Assembly (NCBI RefSeq): GCF_009806985.1
Contig: NZ_WUAX01000016.1
Coordinates: 184,976 to 248,975, forward strand
Source of the DNA: Halorubrum sp. JWXQ-INN 858
GTDB lineage: Archaea > Halobacteriota > Halobacteria > Halobacteriales > Haloferacaceae
DNA: 64,000 bases
Direction of reading: 5' to 3'
Both the position numbers and the translations under genes were made by a program. How positions within the stretch are numbered: the first letter of the stretch is position 1; every line of letters starts with the position of its first letter. Under the pieces are notes generated by a model that saw only the letters and a list, made by a program, of their open reading frames with translations, was not told the DNA's origin and made no database searches. Positions 42,220 to 50,736 of the stretch are shown piece by piece.

Positions 42220-44224
42220 GCACCGCGGACTCGATCTCGCCGACGACCTCGGGGTTCCGGAGGGCGCTGATGTCGCCGAACTCGTCGTCCTGTGTGATGT
42301 CCTCCAGGAGCCGACGCATGATCTTCCCGGAGCGCGTCTTCGGCAGCTCGGTGGTGAACACGACCCGGTCCGGACGGGCGATCTCGCCGACCGTCGCCGC
42401 GAGGCGGTCGCGGATCGCCGCCCGGGTCCGGTCGTCGGGGTCGACCCCGCTCCGCGTGGTGGCGTACGCGACCACCCCGCCGTCGCCGTCGCCGACGACC
42501 GCGGCCTCCGTGACGCCGTCGACCGCGACGATCGCCGACTCCAGCTCCGCCGTGTTGAACCGCCGGGTCCGGACGTTGATCACGTCGTCGACGCGCCCGA
42601 GGATCGTGACGTAGCCGTCGTCGTCGACGGTCGCGCCGTCGCCCGTCCGGTAGCGCCACCCGTCGTCGGTCTCCAACCAGTACTCCCGCCGATAGCGCTT
42701 CTCGCCCTCACGGAGCCCCCGTAACATCCCCGGCCACGGCTTCCCGATCGTCAGGTAGCCGGCCTCGCCGGGGGCGACGGGGTCGCCCGTCTCGTCGACG
42801 ACGCGGGCGTCGATCCCCGGGAGCGGGGGGCCGACCCTGCCGGGCTTCATCGGGGTGACCCCCGGCAGCGTCGCGAGGGCGATCGCGCCCGTCTCCGTCT
42901 GCCACCACGTGTCGACGACGGGCGCGTCTCCCCCGCCGACGTGCTCGCGGTACCACCGCCACGCCTTCGGCGTGATCGCCTCCCCGACCGTCCCGAGCAG
43001 GCGGATCGACGAGAGGTCGTGTGCGTCGGGGTACTCCGCGCCCCACTTCATGAACGAACGGATGGCGGTCGGCGACGTGTAGAAGACGCTGACGGCGTTG
43101 CGCTCGATGAGGTCCCACACCCGGTCCCGGTCGGGGTAGTCCGGCGACCCCTCATAGAGGACGGTCGTCGTACCGAGCGCGAGCGGCCCGTAGACGCCGT
43201 AGGAGTGGCCGGTGATCCAGCCGATGTCGGCGGCACACCAGTAGGTGTCGTCCGGGCGCACGTCGAGGACGTTCCGCGCGGTCCACGCGACGTGCGCGAG
43301 GTAGCCGCCGGTCGCGTGCTCGACGCCCTTCGGTCGGCCGGTCGTCCCCGACGTGTACATCACGAACAGGAGGTCGGTCGCGTCGCGGGCGACCGGCGCG
43401 ACCGTCTCGCCGTCGTGGCGGTCGATGAGGGTCCCGTAGTCGTGCTCGTCCTCGCCGAGCGGGACCGACAGGGCGTCGCCGAGCCGGTCGACGACGACCG
43501 TCGCCGCGAGGTCGCCGTCGATCCGGAGCCGGGCGTTGTCCGCCTTCGACTTCTGGTTGAACGCGTCCTCCCGCCGGTAGTAGCCGTCACACGTGACGAG
43601 GTACGCGGAGTCGGCGGCGTCGAGGCGGGTCGCGAGCGCCTCCGCCGAGAGCCCGGCGAACACCACGTTGTGCGGCGCGCCGATCCGCGCGCACGCGAGC
43701 ATCGTGATCGGGAGCTCCGGGATCATGGGGAGGTAAAGGGTGACGACGTCGCCCTCCTCGACGCCCAGCTCCCGCAGGGCGGCGGCGGCGGCGTTCACCT
43801 CCCGGTGGAGGTCGAAGTACGTGTACGACCGGCGTTCGCCCCGCTTGCCGAACCACCGGATCGCGAGCTGGTTCCGCCGCCCGTCGAGGTGGCGGTCCAC
43901 GCAGTTCGCGGCGGCGTTGAGTCGGCCGTCGGGGAACCACCGGTAGAAGGGCGGCTCCGAGTCGTCGAGGACGGTCCGATACGGGCGGTCCCAGTCGAGG
44001 AGGTCGGCCGCGCGCCCCCACGCGTCCGGCCACTCGGTATCGAACTCGTCGTAGATCCCGGGGTCGGTCAGGGCCGCCTCCTCGCGGAACCACGACGGGG
44101 GCGCGACGCCGCCGTCGCTCGGGTCGGCGGCGGCATCGCTCGGATCGCCGCCGCCCGCGCGCTCGTCGGCGCTCGTCCGCTCGTCGGCGTTTGCGTCACG
44201 ATCGCCGGACCCGGCGTTCGTCAT
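42206..44224 (-). CDS. acetyl-CoA synthetase-like paralog with altered CoA-site motif
   Basis: A 672-aa acyl-CoA synthetase clearly paralogous to the acs gene at 38025-40016. Core motifs are kept: MYTSGTTGRPKG, VDTWWQTETG, YRTGDGATVDDDGYVTILG and PKTRSGKIMRRLL. However the GRVDDVINV strand is followed by R552-T553-R554-R555-F-N instead of S-G-H-R-L-G. The Ser and Gly of this motif line the CoA tunnel in Salmonella Acs, so the thioester step may be altered. An acidic, Ser/Asp-rich 40-residue N-terminus precedes the fold. ATG 44224 lies 29 bp from an ACAAAGTATACGG box. It is separated from the Bat-like gene by a repeat array and a promoter region. Confidence 0.88.
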   Translation of the reverse strand: MTNAGSGDRDANADERTSADERAGGGDPSDAAADPSDGGVAPPSWFREEAALTDPGIYDEFDTEWPDAWGRAADLLDWDRPYRTVLDDSEPPFYRWFPDGRLNAAANCVDRHLDGRRNQLAIRWFGKRGERRSYTYFDLHREVNAAAAALRELGVEEGDVVTLYLPMIPELPITMLACARIGAPHNVVFAGLSAEALATRLDAADSAYLVTCDGYYRREDAFNQKSKADNARLRIDGDLAATVVVDRLGDALSVPLGEDEHDYGTLIDRHDGETVAPVARDATDLLFVMYTSGTTGRPKGVEHATGGYLAHVAWTARNVLDVRPDDTYWCAADIGWITGHSYGVYGPLALGTTTVLYEGSPDYPDRDRVWDLIERNAVSVFYTSPTAIRSFMKWGAEYPDAHDLSSIRLLGTVGEAITPKAWRWYREHVGGGDAPVVDTWWQTETGAIALATLPGVTPMKPGRVGPPLPGIDARVVDETGDPVAPGEAGYLTIGKPWPGMLRGLREGEKRYRREYWLETDDGWRYRTGDGATVDDDGYVTILGRVDDVINVRTRRFNTAELESAIVAVDGVTEAAVVGDGDGGVVAYATTRSGVDPDDRTRAAIRDRLAATVGEIARPDRVVFTTELPKTRSGKIMRRLLEDITQDDEFGDISALRNPEVVGEIESAVRDDG

Positions 44225-44369
44225 GACGCGTACTCGCGGGCGCAAGACCGTATACTTTGTCCGGGATCGGTTGGAGAGGCGGGAGAAGTGAGAGGCTGAG
44301 ACGGAGAATCGGAGGGAAGGAGAACGAAACGGGGGACGGACCGCTTCCGGGCGACGATCTCGAGAACGG

Positions 44370-44651
44370 TTACGACGCCGCTTCGACCGCGTCGCGGAGC
44401 GCCGTCGTCCGGTCGGCGATGGTCGTGGCGGCGGCCTCGACGGCGTCGAGGGGGTCGCCCGTCTCGGCTTTCACGGTGAGTACCGGGTCGGTCTGGCCCC
44501 CGGACTGCTCGGGGTTCACGTCGTACGTCGCGGCGGCGACGTCGGGAGTCTCCAACAGCGCGCCCTTCAACACGTTCATGAACGTGTGGTCCTCGCCGGC
44601 GATCTCGATGCGGAGTTCCGTGTCGGTCTTCTCGATGACCCGCAGTTCCAT
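44370..44651 (-). CDS. rpoL: DNA-directed RNA polymerase subunit L (Rpo11)
   Basis: A 93-aa Rpo11, the small RNA polymerase subunit that pairs with Rpo3 as the alpha-like assembly platform. The alpha-homologous segment [29 protein letters not shown] (residues about 19-47) is diagnostic. Length fits the family, with a C-terminal helix [23 protein letters not shown] 44651 gives the normal MELRVIEKT start. The gene is alone here. Confidence 0.93.
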   Translation of the reverse strand: MELRVIEKTDTELRIEIAGEDHTFMNVLKGALLETPDVAAATYDVNPEQSGGQTDPVLTVKAETGDPLDAVEAAATTIADRTTALRDAVEAAS

Positions 44652-44720
44652 ACCCGGGATTCGCCCGAGCGGCGTTTCAAGCTTTCGTCTCCGGGATATC
44701 GGTGGTCTTTCGGATCGTTG

Positions 44721-44819
44721 CGATCGCGGGGATCACAGCCCTGTCGCGCCGGCCGATCACGGGGACCACGGTTACGCCGCTCCGGCCGATCGCGGGACCC
44801 CGGCCCTGTCGCTCCGGCC
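44721..44819. repeat. 33-bp minisatellite, 3 copies
   Basis: Three units of 33 bp start at 44721, 44754 and 44787, sharing CGATCGCGGGGATCACAG-type beginnings and CGCTCCGGC ends, each with several differences. They fill the divergent gap between rpoL and the following plus-strand membrane protein gene. Confidence 0.75.
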
Positions 44820-44866
44820 GGCCGAAGGCACAAAGTTCACGTCACCCCGGCCGCGAGTTGGGGTGA

Positions 44867-45634
44867 ATGGAACGACGAGGACAGATCGGGCTGGTGGAGG
44901 CGCTCCTGCTGGACGTCGTCCGCCTCCACGAGACGTGGATGGAGGTCGCCTTTCCCAGACAGCTGGACCCGAGCACGGTGTTGGGGAAGTGGACGCCGGA
45001 GACGACGCCGGAGACCGTCGCGTACTACCTGTGGGCGGCGCTCGGGGCGCCGCTCGTCGCCGTGACCTACCCGCTGTTGCTCGTCGGCTTCGCGACCCGG
45101 TTTTACGCCGCGAAGCTCGACTCCGCGGTGACCCGGTTCGGCGTGCTGGGCGCGGTCGTCGTCGCGACGGTGCTGTGGGGGTCGCTCACGCTCGTGACCC
45201 ACCTGCAGCTCCCGTTCGAGGACGTGATCGCCGTCGGCGCGGCGAGCGTCGTCGCGATCGTCTCCGCCGCGCTGGCGGCCGGCTTCTCGAAGGTCGGCGG
45301 GCGGTTCGTGAGCGTCCTGCTCGCGTACCCGTTCGCGATGACCGCGATCTTCCTCCCGCCGGTCGTCGCCGCGCTGGTGACGCCGACGCTCGAACAGGCG
45401 ATCCTCCCGCCGAGTTACGACCTCGCGCGGTGGATCCTCGACACGTTCCTCTTCGTCGGCGGGGTGAACGACGTGCTCCGCGGCGCGTTCGACCTGGAGA
45501 CGTTCGGCGAGCAGTGGGGGCTGCCCGGGCTCGGCTACGTCCTCATGTGGGTCGGGATCTCGGTCCCGCTCGGCTGGTTCCTCGGGATCCTCGTGTCGCT
45601 CGCGGACCTGGTCCGTCCGCGCCCCGACGCGTAA
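44867..45634 (+). CDS. haloarchaeal multi-pass membrane protein
   Basis: A 255-aa protein with about six membrane helices (near 55-75, 90-110, 118-140, 150-175, 185-200 and 225-248). The N-terminus MERRGQIGLVEALLLDVVRLHETWMEV is amphipathic and conserved-looking, ending in LGKWTPETTPE. No transport, enzymatic or binding motif is recognised. ATG 44867 is 28-30 bp after a CACAAAGTTC box (about 44830-44839). The C-terminal LGILVSLADLVRPRP ends directly with no tail. Confidence 0.75.
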   Translation: MERRGQIGLVEALLLDVVRLHETWMEVAFPRQLDPSTVLGKWTPETTPETVAYYLWAALGAPLVAVTYPLLLVGFATRFYAAKLDSAVTRFGVLGAVVVATVLWGSLTLVTHLQLPFEDVIAVGAASVVAIVSAALAAGFSKVGGRFVSVLLAYPFAMTAIFLPPVVAALVTPTLEQAILPPSYDLARWILDTFLFVGGVNDVLRGAFDLETFGEQWGLPGLGYVLMWVGISVPLGWFLGILVSLADLVRPRPDA

Positions 45635-45730
45635 CGCCGGGACGCGGCGAGGCCCCACACGGAGGCGACGGGGCCCGTACGGACGACGGTCCGACTTCGG
45701 ATCGTCATCGGAACGGCCCCGATTAGCCTC

Positions 45731-45798
45731 GAGTCACCACGACGAACGGTCCCGGCTCCGGGCCGAGCCACCACGGCGAACGGCCCCGACTCCGGACC
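45731..45798. repeat. 34-bp tandem duplication
   Basis: Two units of 34 bp, beginning GAGTCACCACGACGAACGG at 45731 and GAGCCACCACGGCGAACGG at 45765, differ at about six positions. The repeat lies between the membrane protein gene and the short-chain dehydrogenase gene. Confidence 0.8.
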
Positions 45799-45817
45799 GA
45801 GGTCGGTCGGGAGAGTT

Positions 45818-46684
45818 ATGACGGCGGCGGCCGACGGACGAGGCGTGCAGAAGACGGTACTCATCACCGGCTGTTCCTCGGGTATCGGCCGCGCCACCGC
45901 CCTCGCGTTCCTCGACGAGGGGTGGACGGTGTACGCGACCGCCCGGAACCCGGCGGACATCGAGACGCTCGGCGAGCGGGGCTGTCAGCTGGCGACGCTC
46001 GACGTGACCGACCCCGGCGACGTCGAGCGGGTCGTCGAGCGGATCCTCGACGAGGAGGGGGCGATCGACGCGCTGGTGAACAACGCGGGGTACGGCCAGT
46101 TCGGCCCGATAGAGGACGTCACGACCGAGCGCGTCCACGAACAGTTCGACGTCAACGTGTACGGCCCTCACCGGCTGATCCGGGCCGTGTTGCCAGCGAT
46201 GCGCCGCGAGCGCGACGGGACGATCATCAACCTCTCGTCGGTCGCGGGAAGAGTGTCGTTCCCCGGCGGCGGCGTCTACTGCGGGTCGAAGTTCGCCGTC
46301 GAGGCGATGTCGGACGCGCTCCGCAACGAGGTCCGGGAGTTCGGCATCGACGTCGTCGTCGTCGAACCCGGGCCGGTGAAGACCGACTTCGCGAAGCGCG
46401 CGAACCGGGAGGCGAACCCGGACGAGGCCGCGGGGATCGAGCGTTCCGGCGCGTACGACGACCTCTACGCCCTGTTCGAGGACACCCAGGTGGTCGGCGG
46501 CGACGGCCCGGGCTCCGTCGAACCGGAGCGCGTCGCCGAGGACGTGCTCAACGCCGCGAGCGCGACGAAGCCGCCCGCGCGGGTCCAGCCGGGGACGTTC
46601 GCGCGGGTCGGCGTCCTCGGCCGGCTGCTCCCGGACGCCGTCCGCGACGCGGCCTTCAAGACGATCGGGAAGTTCGTTCGGTGA
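45818..46684 (+). CDS. short-chain dehydrogenase/reductase
   Basis: A 288-aa classical SDR oxidoreductase. NAD(P) binding: TGCSSGIGRATA near residue 17 with TARNPADIE after the second strand (Arg suggests NADP preference) and NNAGYGQFG near 90. Catalytic residues are S in INLSSVAGRVS and the YxxxK motif YCGSKFAVEA. The substrate is not predictable; similar SDRs reduce ketones, fatty acyl or retinol-like compounds. The start is uncertain: ATG 45818 or GTG 45845. The ATG overlaps an AGTTATGA word that itself sits 28 bp before the GTG, so the shorter 279-aa form may be correct. No partner genes adjoin. Confidence 0.88.
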   Translation: MTAAADGRGVQKTVLITGCSSGIGRATALAFLDEGWTVYATARNPADIETLGERGCQLATLDVTDPGDVERVVERILDEEGAIDALVNNAGYGQFGPIEDVTTERVHEQFDVNVYGPHRLIRAVLPAMRRERDGTIINLSSVAGRVSFPGGGVYCGSKFAVEAMSDALRNEVREFGIDVVVVEPGPVKTDFAKRANREANPDEAAGIERSGAYDDLYALFEDTQVVGGDGPGSVEPERVAEDVLNAASATKPPARVQPGTFARVGVLGRLLPDAVRDAAFKTIGKFVR

Positions 46685-46758
46685 CCGTCGACCGGGTATC
46701 GCTCCCGACGGCGATCGGAACGACTGGTTATCACTTCCCGTAGCGGCTCGTGTGACCG

Positions 46759-46865
46759 TTTATAAGCCCTGCAGGGATTCGTGCGATCGCTTATAAATGC
46801 CGTTCGACGGCCCGTGCAACCCTTATGAATGCCGTTCGACGGCCCGTGCGACCCTTATAATGCCG
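46759..46865. repeat. 32-bp tandem repeat with TATA-like core, 4 copies
   Basis: TTATAA-type cores lie at 46760, 46791, 46823 (TTATGA) and 46855, spacing 31, 32 and 32. The two middle units (CTTATAAATGCCGTTCGACG and CTTATGAATGCCGTTCGACG, then GCCCGTGC) are nearly identical. The array sits between convergent genes, where no promoter is expected, and shares period and core with the array at 167-262. Confidence 0.85.
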
Positions 46866-46887
46866 CTCGTTGCGCGGAGGTCGGGAG

Positions 46888-47397
46888 TCAGTCGTCGCCG
46901 TCGGGACTGACCGCGAACGGACTCTCGGCCGCCCGCCAGTCCCAGCCTGGGAGCCGCGTCTGGAAGCCGGCCGCCAGCGCGGCGTCGAGGTCGTCCGCCC
47001 CCGCGGTTCCGGCTCCCGCGGCGGTCACGTCCCCGTCGACGTGGACGTCGACGAGATGGAACGTCGCCTGCGCGAGCAGCGAGAGGGGCTGTCCGCCGGC
47101 GATCGTCGCGGCGAGCTCGCGGCCGAGCACCTCGTCGACGACGAATCCCGGGTAGTCGTCCGCGACGTCGAGCCCGCGGAGCAGCCGGACGTAGCCCGCC
47201 ACGTTGACGGCGACCTCGCCGTCCGCGAAGACGACGTCGACCTCCTCGCGGTACGTCGCGCGGTCGATCCGGTCCACCTCGGTGTCGAACAGCTCACCGA
47301 GGCGGTCACGGGTGTCGTTACACAGCGGGACGACGACGTCGGCCCGGTCGCGGACCCACGCGTGCTCCTCGCGGACGGCCGTCGGGGTGACGCGCAT
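46888..47397 (-). CDS. conserved haloarchaeal protein of unknown function
   Basis: A 169-aa soluble acidic protein. The first 60 residues (MRVTPTAVREEHAWVRDRAD, CNDTRDRLGELFDTEVDRID) are helical; the middle has alternating strands (EVDVVFADGEVAVNVAGYVRLLRGLDV) and a long helix; the last 25 residues read as a WDWRAAESPFAV tail. A single Cys lies in VVPLCNDT. No family is recognised. ATG 47397 is chosen as the first in-frame start. The gene is divergent from the fttA transcription unit and its stop faces the TATA-repeat array. Confidence 0.7.
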   Translation of the reverse strand: MRVTPTAVREEHAWVRDRADVVVPLCNDTRDRLGELFDTEVDRIDRATYREEVDVVFADGEVAVNVAGYVRLLRGLDVADDYPGFVVDEVLGRELAATIAGGQPLSLLAQATFHLVDVHVDGDVTAAGAGTAGADDLDAALAAGFQTRLPGWDWRAAESPFAVSPDGDD

Positions 47398-47524
47398 GGT
47401 CCCGGGTTCGCGGTCAGTCGGCTTGCGCTTTGCGAAGGCTTTTATAACGCCCGGAGGTTACGTCCATTCAAGCGGGTTTTCGCTGGCTGTTCCCGCACGG
47501 TATCATACGGACAGTACTTCCACT

Positions 47525-47620
47525 ATGCCTACCCGTCACGGTCGGCCACTCGGCGACGACTCCCGGATCGGCGTCGATCCGGGTGCCGTCACCGACGTCG
47601 GCGTCGGCGGCCCGCGGTGA
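47525..47620 (+). CDS. possible 31-aa upstream ORF in fttA leader
   Basis: ATG 47525 opens a 31-codon frame (MPTRHGRPLGDDSRIG..., ending VGVGGPR) that stops at 47620, 3 bp before the fttA ATG. Codon third positions are mostly G or C as in real haloarchaeal genes. A TATA-like GGTATCATACGG (about 47499-47510) would place transcription start near 47525, making this the leaderless first cistron, and GGTGAGAT serves as the ribosome site for fttA. Translational coupling or attenuation is possible; whether the peptide is made is unknown. Confidence 0.4.
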   Translation: MPTRHGRPLGDDSRIGVDPGAVTDVGVGGPR

Positions 47621-47623
47621 GAT

Positions 47624-49549
47624 ATGAGTCAAGTCGATAAGCAACTCGAGAATCTGAAAGCCGAGATCGAACAGGAGATCCCGAACGACATTACGGTCAC
47701 GGACGTCAAATACGAGGGTCCGGAACTGGTCGTCTACACCCGCGACCCCAAGCGGTTCGCGGGCGACGGCGACCTGATCCGCCGGCTCGCCTCCAAGCTC
47801 CGCAAGCGGATCACGGTACGCCCCGACCCGAGCGCGCTCTCCCCGCCGGCGGAGGCCGAGGCGGCGGTTCGGGCCGTGATCCCCGAGGAGGCCGGCGTGA
47901 CCGACCTCGATTTCCACCAGGACACCGGCGAGGTCGTCATCGAGGCCCAGAAGCCGGGGATGGTGATCGGTCGGCGGGGCTCCACGCTCCGGGAGATCAC
48001 CCAAGAAGTCGGGTGGACCCCCGAGGTCGTGCGAACGCCGCCGATCGAGTCGTCGACCGTCTCGAACGTCCGGAACTTCCTGAAGAACGAGCGCGAGGAG
48101 CGCCGGGACATCCTCGAGCGCGTCGGTCGACAGATCCACCGCGAGGAGCTGTCCGACGACGAGTGGGTCCGGATCACGACGCTCGGCTGCTGCCGCGAGG
48201 TCGGCCGGGCCGCGTTCATCCTCTCGACGCCGGAGACGCGGATCCTCATCGACTGCGGCGACAAGCCCGGGGCGGAGGGCGAGGTCCCGTATCTCCAGGT
48301 CCCCGAAGCGCTCGGCGCGGGCGCGGCCACCATCGACGCGGTCGTGTTGACCCACGCCCACCTCGACCACTCCGCGCTCCTGCCGCTCATCTTCAAGTAC
48401 GGCTACGACGGGCCGGTGTACACGACCGAGCCGAGCCGCGACCTGATGGGGCTGCTCACGCTCGACTACCTCGACGTCGCCGCCAAGGAGGGGCGGACGC
48501 CACCGTACGAGTCCACACAGGTTCGCGAGACGATCAAACACACGATCCCGCTGGAGTACGGCGACGTCACCGACATCGCGCCGGACATCAAGCTCACCTT
48601 CCACAACGCGGGTCACATCCTCGGGAGCGCGGTCACGCACTTCCACATCGGCGACGGGCTGTACAACGTCGCCTTCTCGGGCGACATCCACTACGACGAC
48701 ACGCGGCTGTTCAACGGCGCGGTCAACGACTTCCCACGGGTCGAGACGCTCGTGTTGGAGTCCACCTACGGCGGTCGCAACGACTACCAGACCGACCAGG
48801 ACGACTCCGAGAAGGCGCTCAAACGCGTCATCAACGAGACGTACGACCAGGGCGGAAAGGTCGTCATCCCCGCGTTCGCCGTCGGACGGTCACAGGAGAT
48901 CATGCTCGTGTTGGAGGAGGCGATGCGTAGCGGCGACATCCCCGAGATGCCCGTCCACCTCGACGGGATGATCTGGGAGGCGACCGCGATCCACACCACC
49001 TACCCCGAGTACCTCCGCGACGAGCTGCGCGACCGGATCTTCCACGACGACGAGAACCCGTTCCTCGCCGAGCAGTTCAACCACATCGACGCCGGCGAGG
49101 ACGAACGACAGGAGGTCGCCGACGGCGACCAGTGTGTCATCCTCTCGACCTCCGGGATGATCGAGGGCGGCCCGATCATGTCGTGGCTCCGCCACATCGG
49201 GCCCGACCCGAACTCGAACCTCGTCTTCGTCGGCTACCAGGCGCAGGGGACGCTCGGCCGGCGGATCCAGAACGGCTGGGACGAGATCCCCGTCTCCGAC
49301 TGGGGCAACGGCGGCCGCGGCGACACCCTGTCGCTGAACATGGGCGTCGAGACGGTCGACGGCTTCTCCGGACACGCCGATCGACAGGGGCTGGAGAACT
49401 TCGTGAAGACGATGAACCCCCGCCCGGAGAAGGTGCTGTGTGTCCACGGCGACGAGCGCTCGGTGCAGGACCTCTCGTCGGCGCTGTACCACGACTACAA
49501 CATGCGGACGTTCGCGCCGAAGAACCTGGAGACGTTCCGGTTCAAGTGA
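47624..49549 (+). CDS. fttA: transcription termination factor FttA (aCPSF1), KH-MBL-beta-CASP nuclease
   Basis: A 641-aa aCPSF1 orthologue, the essential RNA-cleaving factor that terminates transcription in archaea, homologous to CPSF73. Two N-terminal KH domains (to about 170) carry GMVIGRRGSTLREI in the second. The MBL core follows, with THAHLDHS (near 247), the GHILGS H ligand and the FSGDIHYDD D ligand, then the beta-CASP domain (ESTYGGRND, PAFAVGRSQEIM, STSGMIEGGP, FSGHADRQGL and the last ligand in VHGDERS). All catalytic motifs are intact and length is normal. The ATG at 47624 has a GGTGA ribosome site and lies 3 bp after a possible upstream ORF. Confidence 0.95.
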   Translation: MSQVDKQLENLKAEIEQEIPNDITVTDVKYEGPELVVYTRDPKRFAGDGDLIRRLASKLRKRITVRPDPSALSPPAEAEAAVRAVIPEEAGVTDLDFHQDTGEVVIEAQKPGMVIGRRGSTLREITQEVGWTPEVVRTPPIESSTVSNVRNFLKNEREERRDILERVGRQIHREELSDDEWVRITTLGCCREVGRAAFILSTPETRILIDCGDKPGAEGEVPYLQVPEALGAGAATIDAVVLTHAHLDHSALLPLIFKYGYDGPVYTTEPSRDLMGLLTLDYLDVAAKEGRTPPYESTQVRETIKHTIPLEYGDVTDIAPDIKLTFHNAGHILGSAVTHFHIGDGLYNVAFSGDIHYDDTRLFNGAVNDFPRVETLVLESTYGGRNDYQTDQDDSEKALKRVINETYDQGGKVVIPAFAVGRSQEIMLVLEEAMRSGDIPEMPVHLDGMIWEATAIHTTYPEYLRDELRDRIFHDDENPFLAEQFNHIDAGEDERQEVADGDQCVILSTSGMIEGGPIMSWLRHIGPDPNSNLVFVGYQAQGTLGRRIQNGWDEIPVSDWGNGGRGDTLSLNMGVETVDGFSGHADRQGLENFVKTMNPRPEKVLCVHGDERSVQDLSSALYHDYNMRTFAPKNLETFRFK

Positions 49550-49670
49550 GCGGGCGCGCGGGGCGACGGCAGGCAGAGCCGGTCCGGATCGGCGCGATCG
49601 CCGCGGCCCGCCGTCCGTCACCGCCCTTCCGCGGGAGACCTTTTAAGCCTCGTCGCCGGGAGGGAGAGGC

Positions 49671-50063
49671 ATGCGCATCGCGCTCATCGCCCACGACGAG
49701 TTGAAAGACGAGATGGTGGAGTTCGTCGGCGCGTACGCCGACGAGCTCGGCGAGTGTGAACTCGTCACCACGGGGACCACGGGGAAGCGGATCGCCGAGG
49801 AGACCGGATTGACCGTGAACCGCCAGGCGTCGGGGCCGCTCGGCGGGGACCTCCAGATCGGCGCGATGGTCGCGAACGACCGGATCCACGGGCTCGTCTT
49901 CCTCCGTGACCCGCTGACGGCCCAGCCCCACGAGCCGGACATCTCCGCGCTGTTGCGCGTCTGTGACGTGAAGGACGTCCCGCTGGCGACGAACCTCGCG
50001 TCCGCGGAGCTGCTCGTCGAGGGGCTGCTGGTGGAGGGACTGCTGGACGTCGACGACGGGTAG
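49671..50063 (+). CDS. mgsA: methylglyoxal synthase
   Basis: A 130-aa MgsA that turns dihydroxyacetone phosphate into methylglyoxal and phosphate, a bypass of lower glycolysis under phosphate limits. The phosphate-binding TTGTTGKRI segment, the catalytic [15 protein letters not shown] loop (with its Asp) and the [16 protein letters not shown] end are complete. Sequence is of the short form typical in haloarchaea. ATG 49671 lies 28 bp from CCTTTTAAGC (TATA). No partner genes adjoin. Confidence 0.93.
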   Translation: MRIALIAHDELKDEMVEFVGAYADELGECELVTTGTTGKRIAEETGLTVNRQASGPLGGDLQIGAMVANDRIHGLVFLRDPLTAQPHEPDISALLRVCDVKDVPLATNLASAELLVEGLLVEGLLDVDDG

Positions 50064-50126
50064 CGGGTATCAGTGCTGATGTTCGGCCCCGTGGAGTTAT
50101 CCCGTGAACCGCCGTAGCGTCGAGCG

Positions 50127-50675
50127 ATGACACGGAGCCCGACGGGTCGTGCCCGGACCGCCCGTCTCGTCGCAGCGCTGGTCGCGGCGGCGGTCGTCGC
50201 GAGCGTTGCGCTCGTCGGCGGAGTCGCCGCGGCCGGCGGGGTCGCCACGGCCGACGCGGCCGTGACGCCACACGACGACGCGGCACTCGCGACCAGCGAC
50301 GGGGTCGCCGCCGGGTCCGTCGGGCCGCTGACGGAGTGTTTCGTCGGGGAGGGGTACCCGCTACGGATCGGCGAGCCGCCGACGGCGATCGAGTCGGTCG
50401 TTCACCTCTCGGTGCTGACCGACCCGAGCGCCGGCACGGAGTTCGGCGTCGAGCTGGCGGGGACGGTCGGCGACGACCGGATCGTCACGCTCGCGGCCGG
50501 GGTCCGGCTGAACCGGATCGGGCTGATCGAGACCGGGACGAACCCGTTCGCGGCGTTCGACGTGCTGTACGCCTTCGAGCTCAGCCTCCCGATGTTCGAC
50601 GGCGCGATCGACGAGTCGACGTACGCGGACGAGGGGTCGCCGATCTCCGGTGCGGCGGGCGTCGTTCCCTGCTGA
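50127..50675 (+). CDS. secreted or membrane-anchored haloarchaeal protein
   Basis: A 182-aa protein with an N-terminal signal or anchor helix (residues about 12-36, rich in Ala/Val, preceded by RARTAR). The mature part has a conserved-looking LTECFVGEGYPLRIGEPP and a closing VVPC; the Cys in each could form a disulfide. Middle strands (HLSVLTDPSAGTEFGVELAG, IVTLAAGVRLNRIGLI) suggest a beta sandwich. No named family is recognised. ATG 50127 is chosen because the signal sequence starts here. Confidence 0.7.
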   Translation: MTRSPTGRARTARLVAALVAAAVVASVALVGGVAAAGGVATADAAVTPHDDAALATSDGVAAGSVGPLTECFVGEGYPLRIGEPPTAIESVVHLSVLTDPSAGTEFGVELAGTVGDDRIVTLAAGVRLNRIGLIETGTNPFAAFDVLYAFELSLPMFDGAIDESTYADEGSPISGAAGVVPC

Positions 50676-50736
50676 TCCCGGAACGGAAGTGACGATCGTG
50701 AACAATGCTTATCGATAGCGGCCCGGAAGGGACCGT

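Noticed and set aside
40076..42724. 882-codon plus-strand open frame over the Bat-like gene and acs-paralog end
   Set aside because: Composition is shadow-like, with no domain similarity; the minus-strand genes explain the region.
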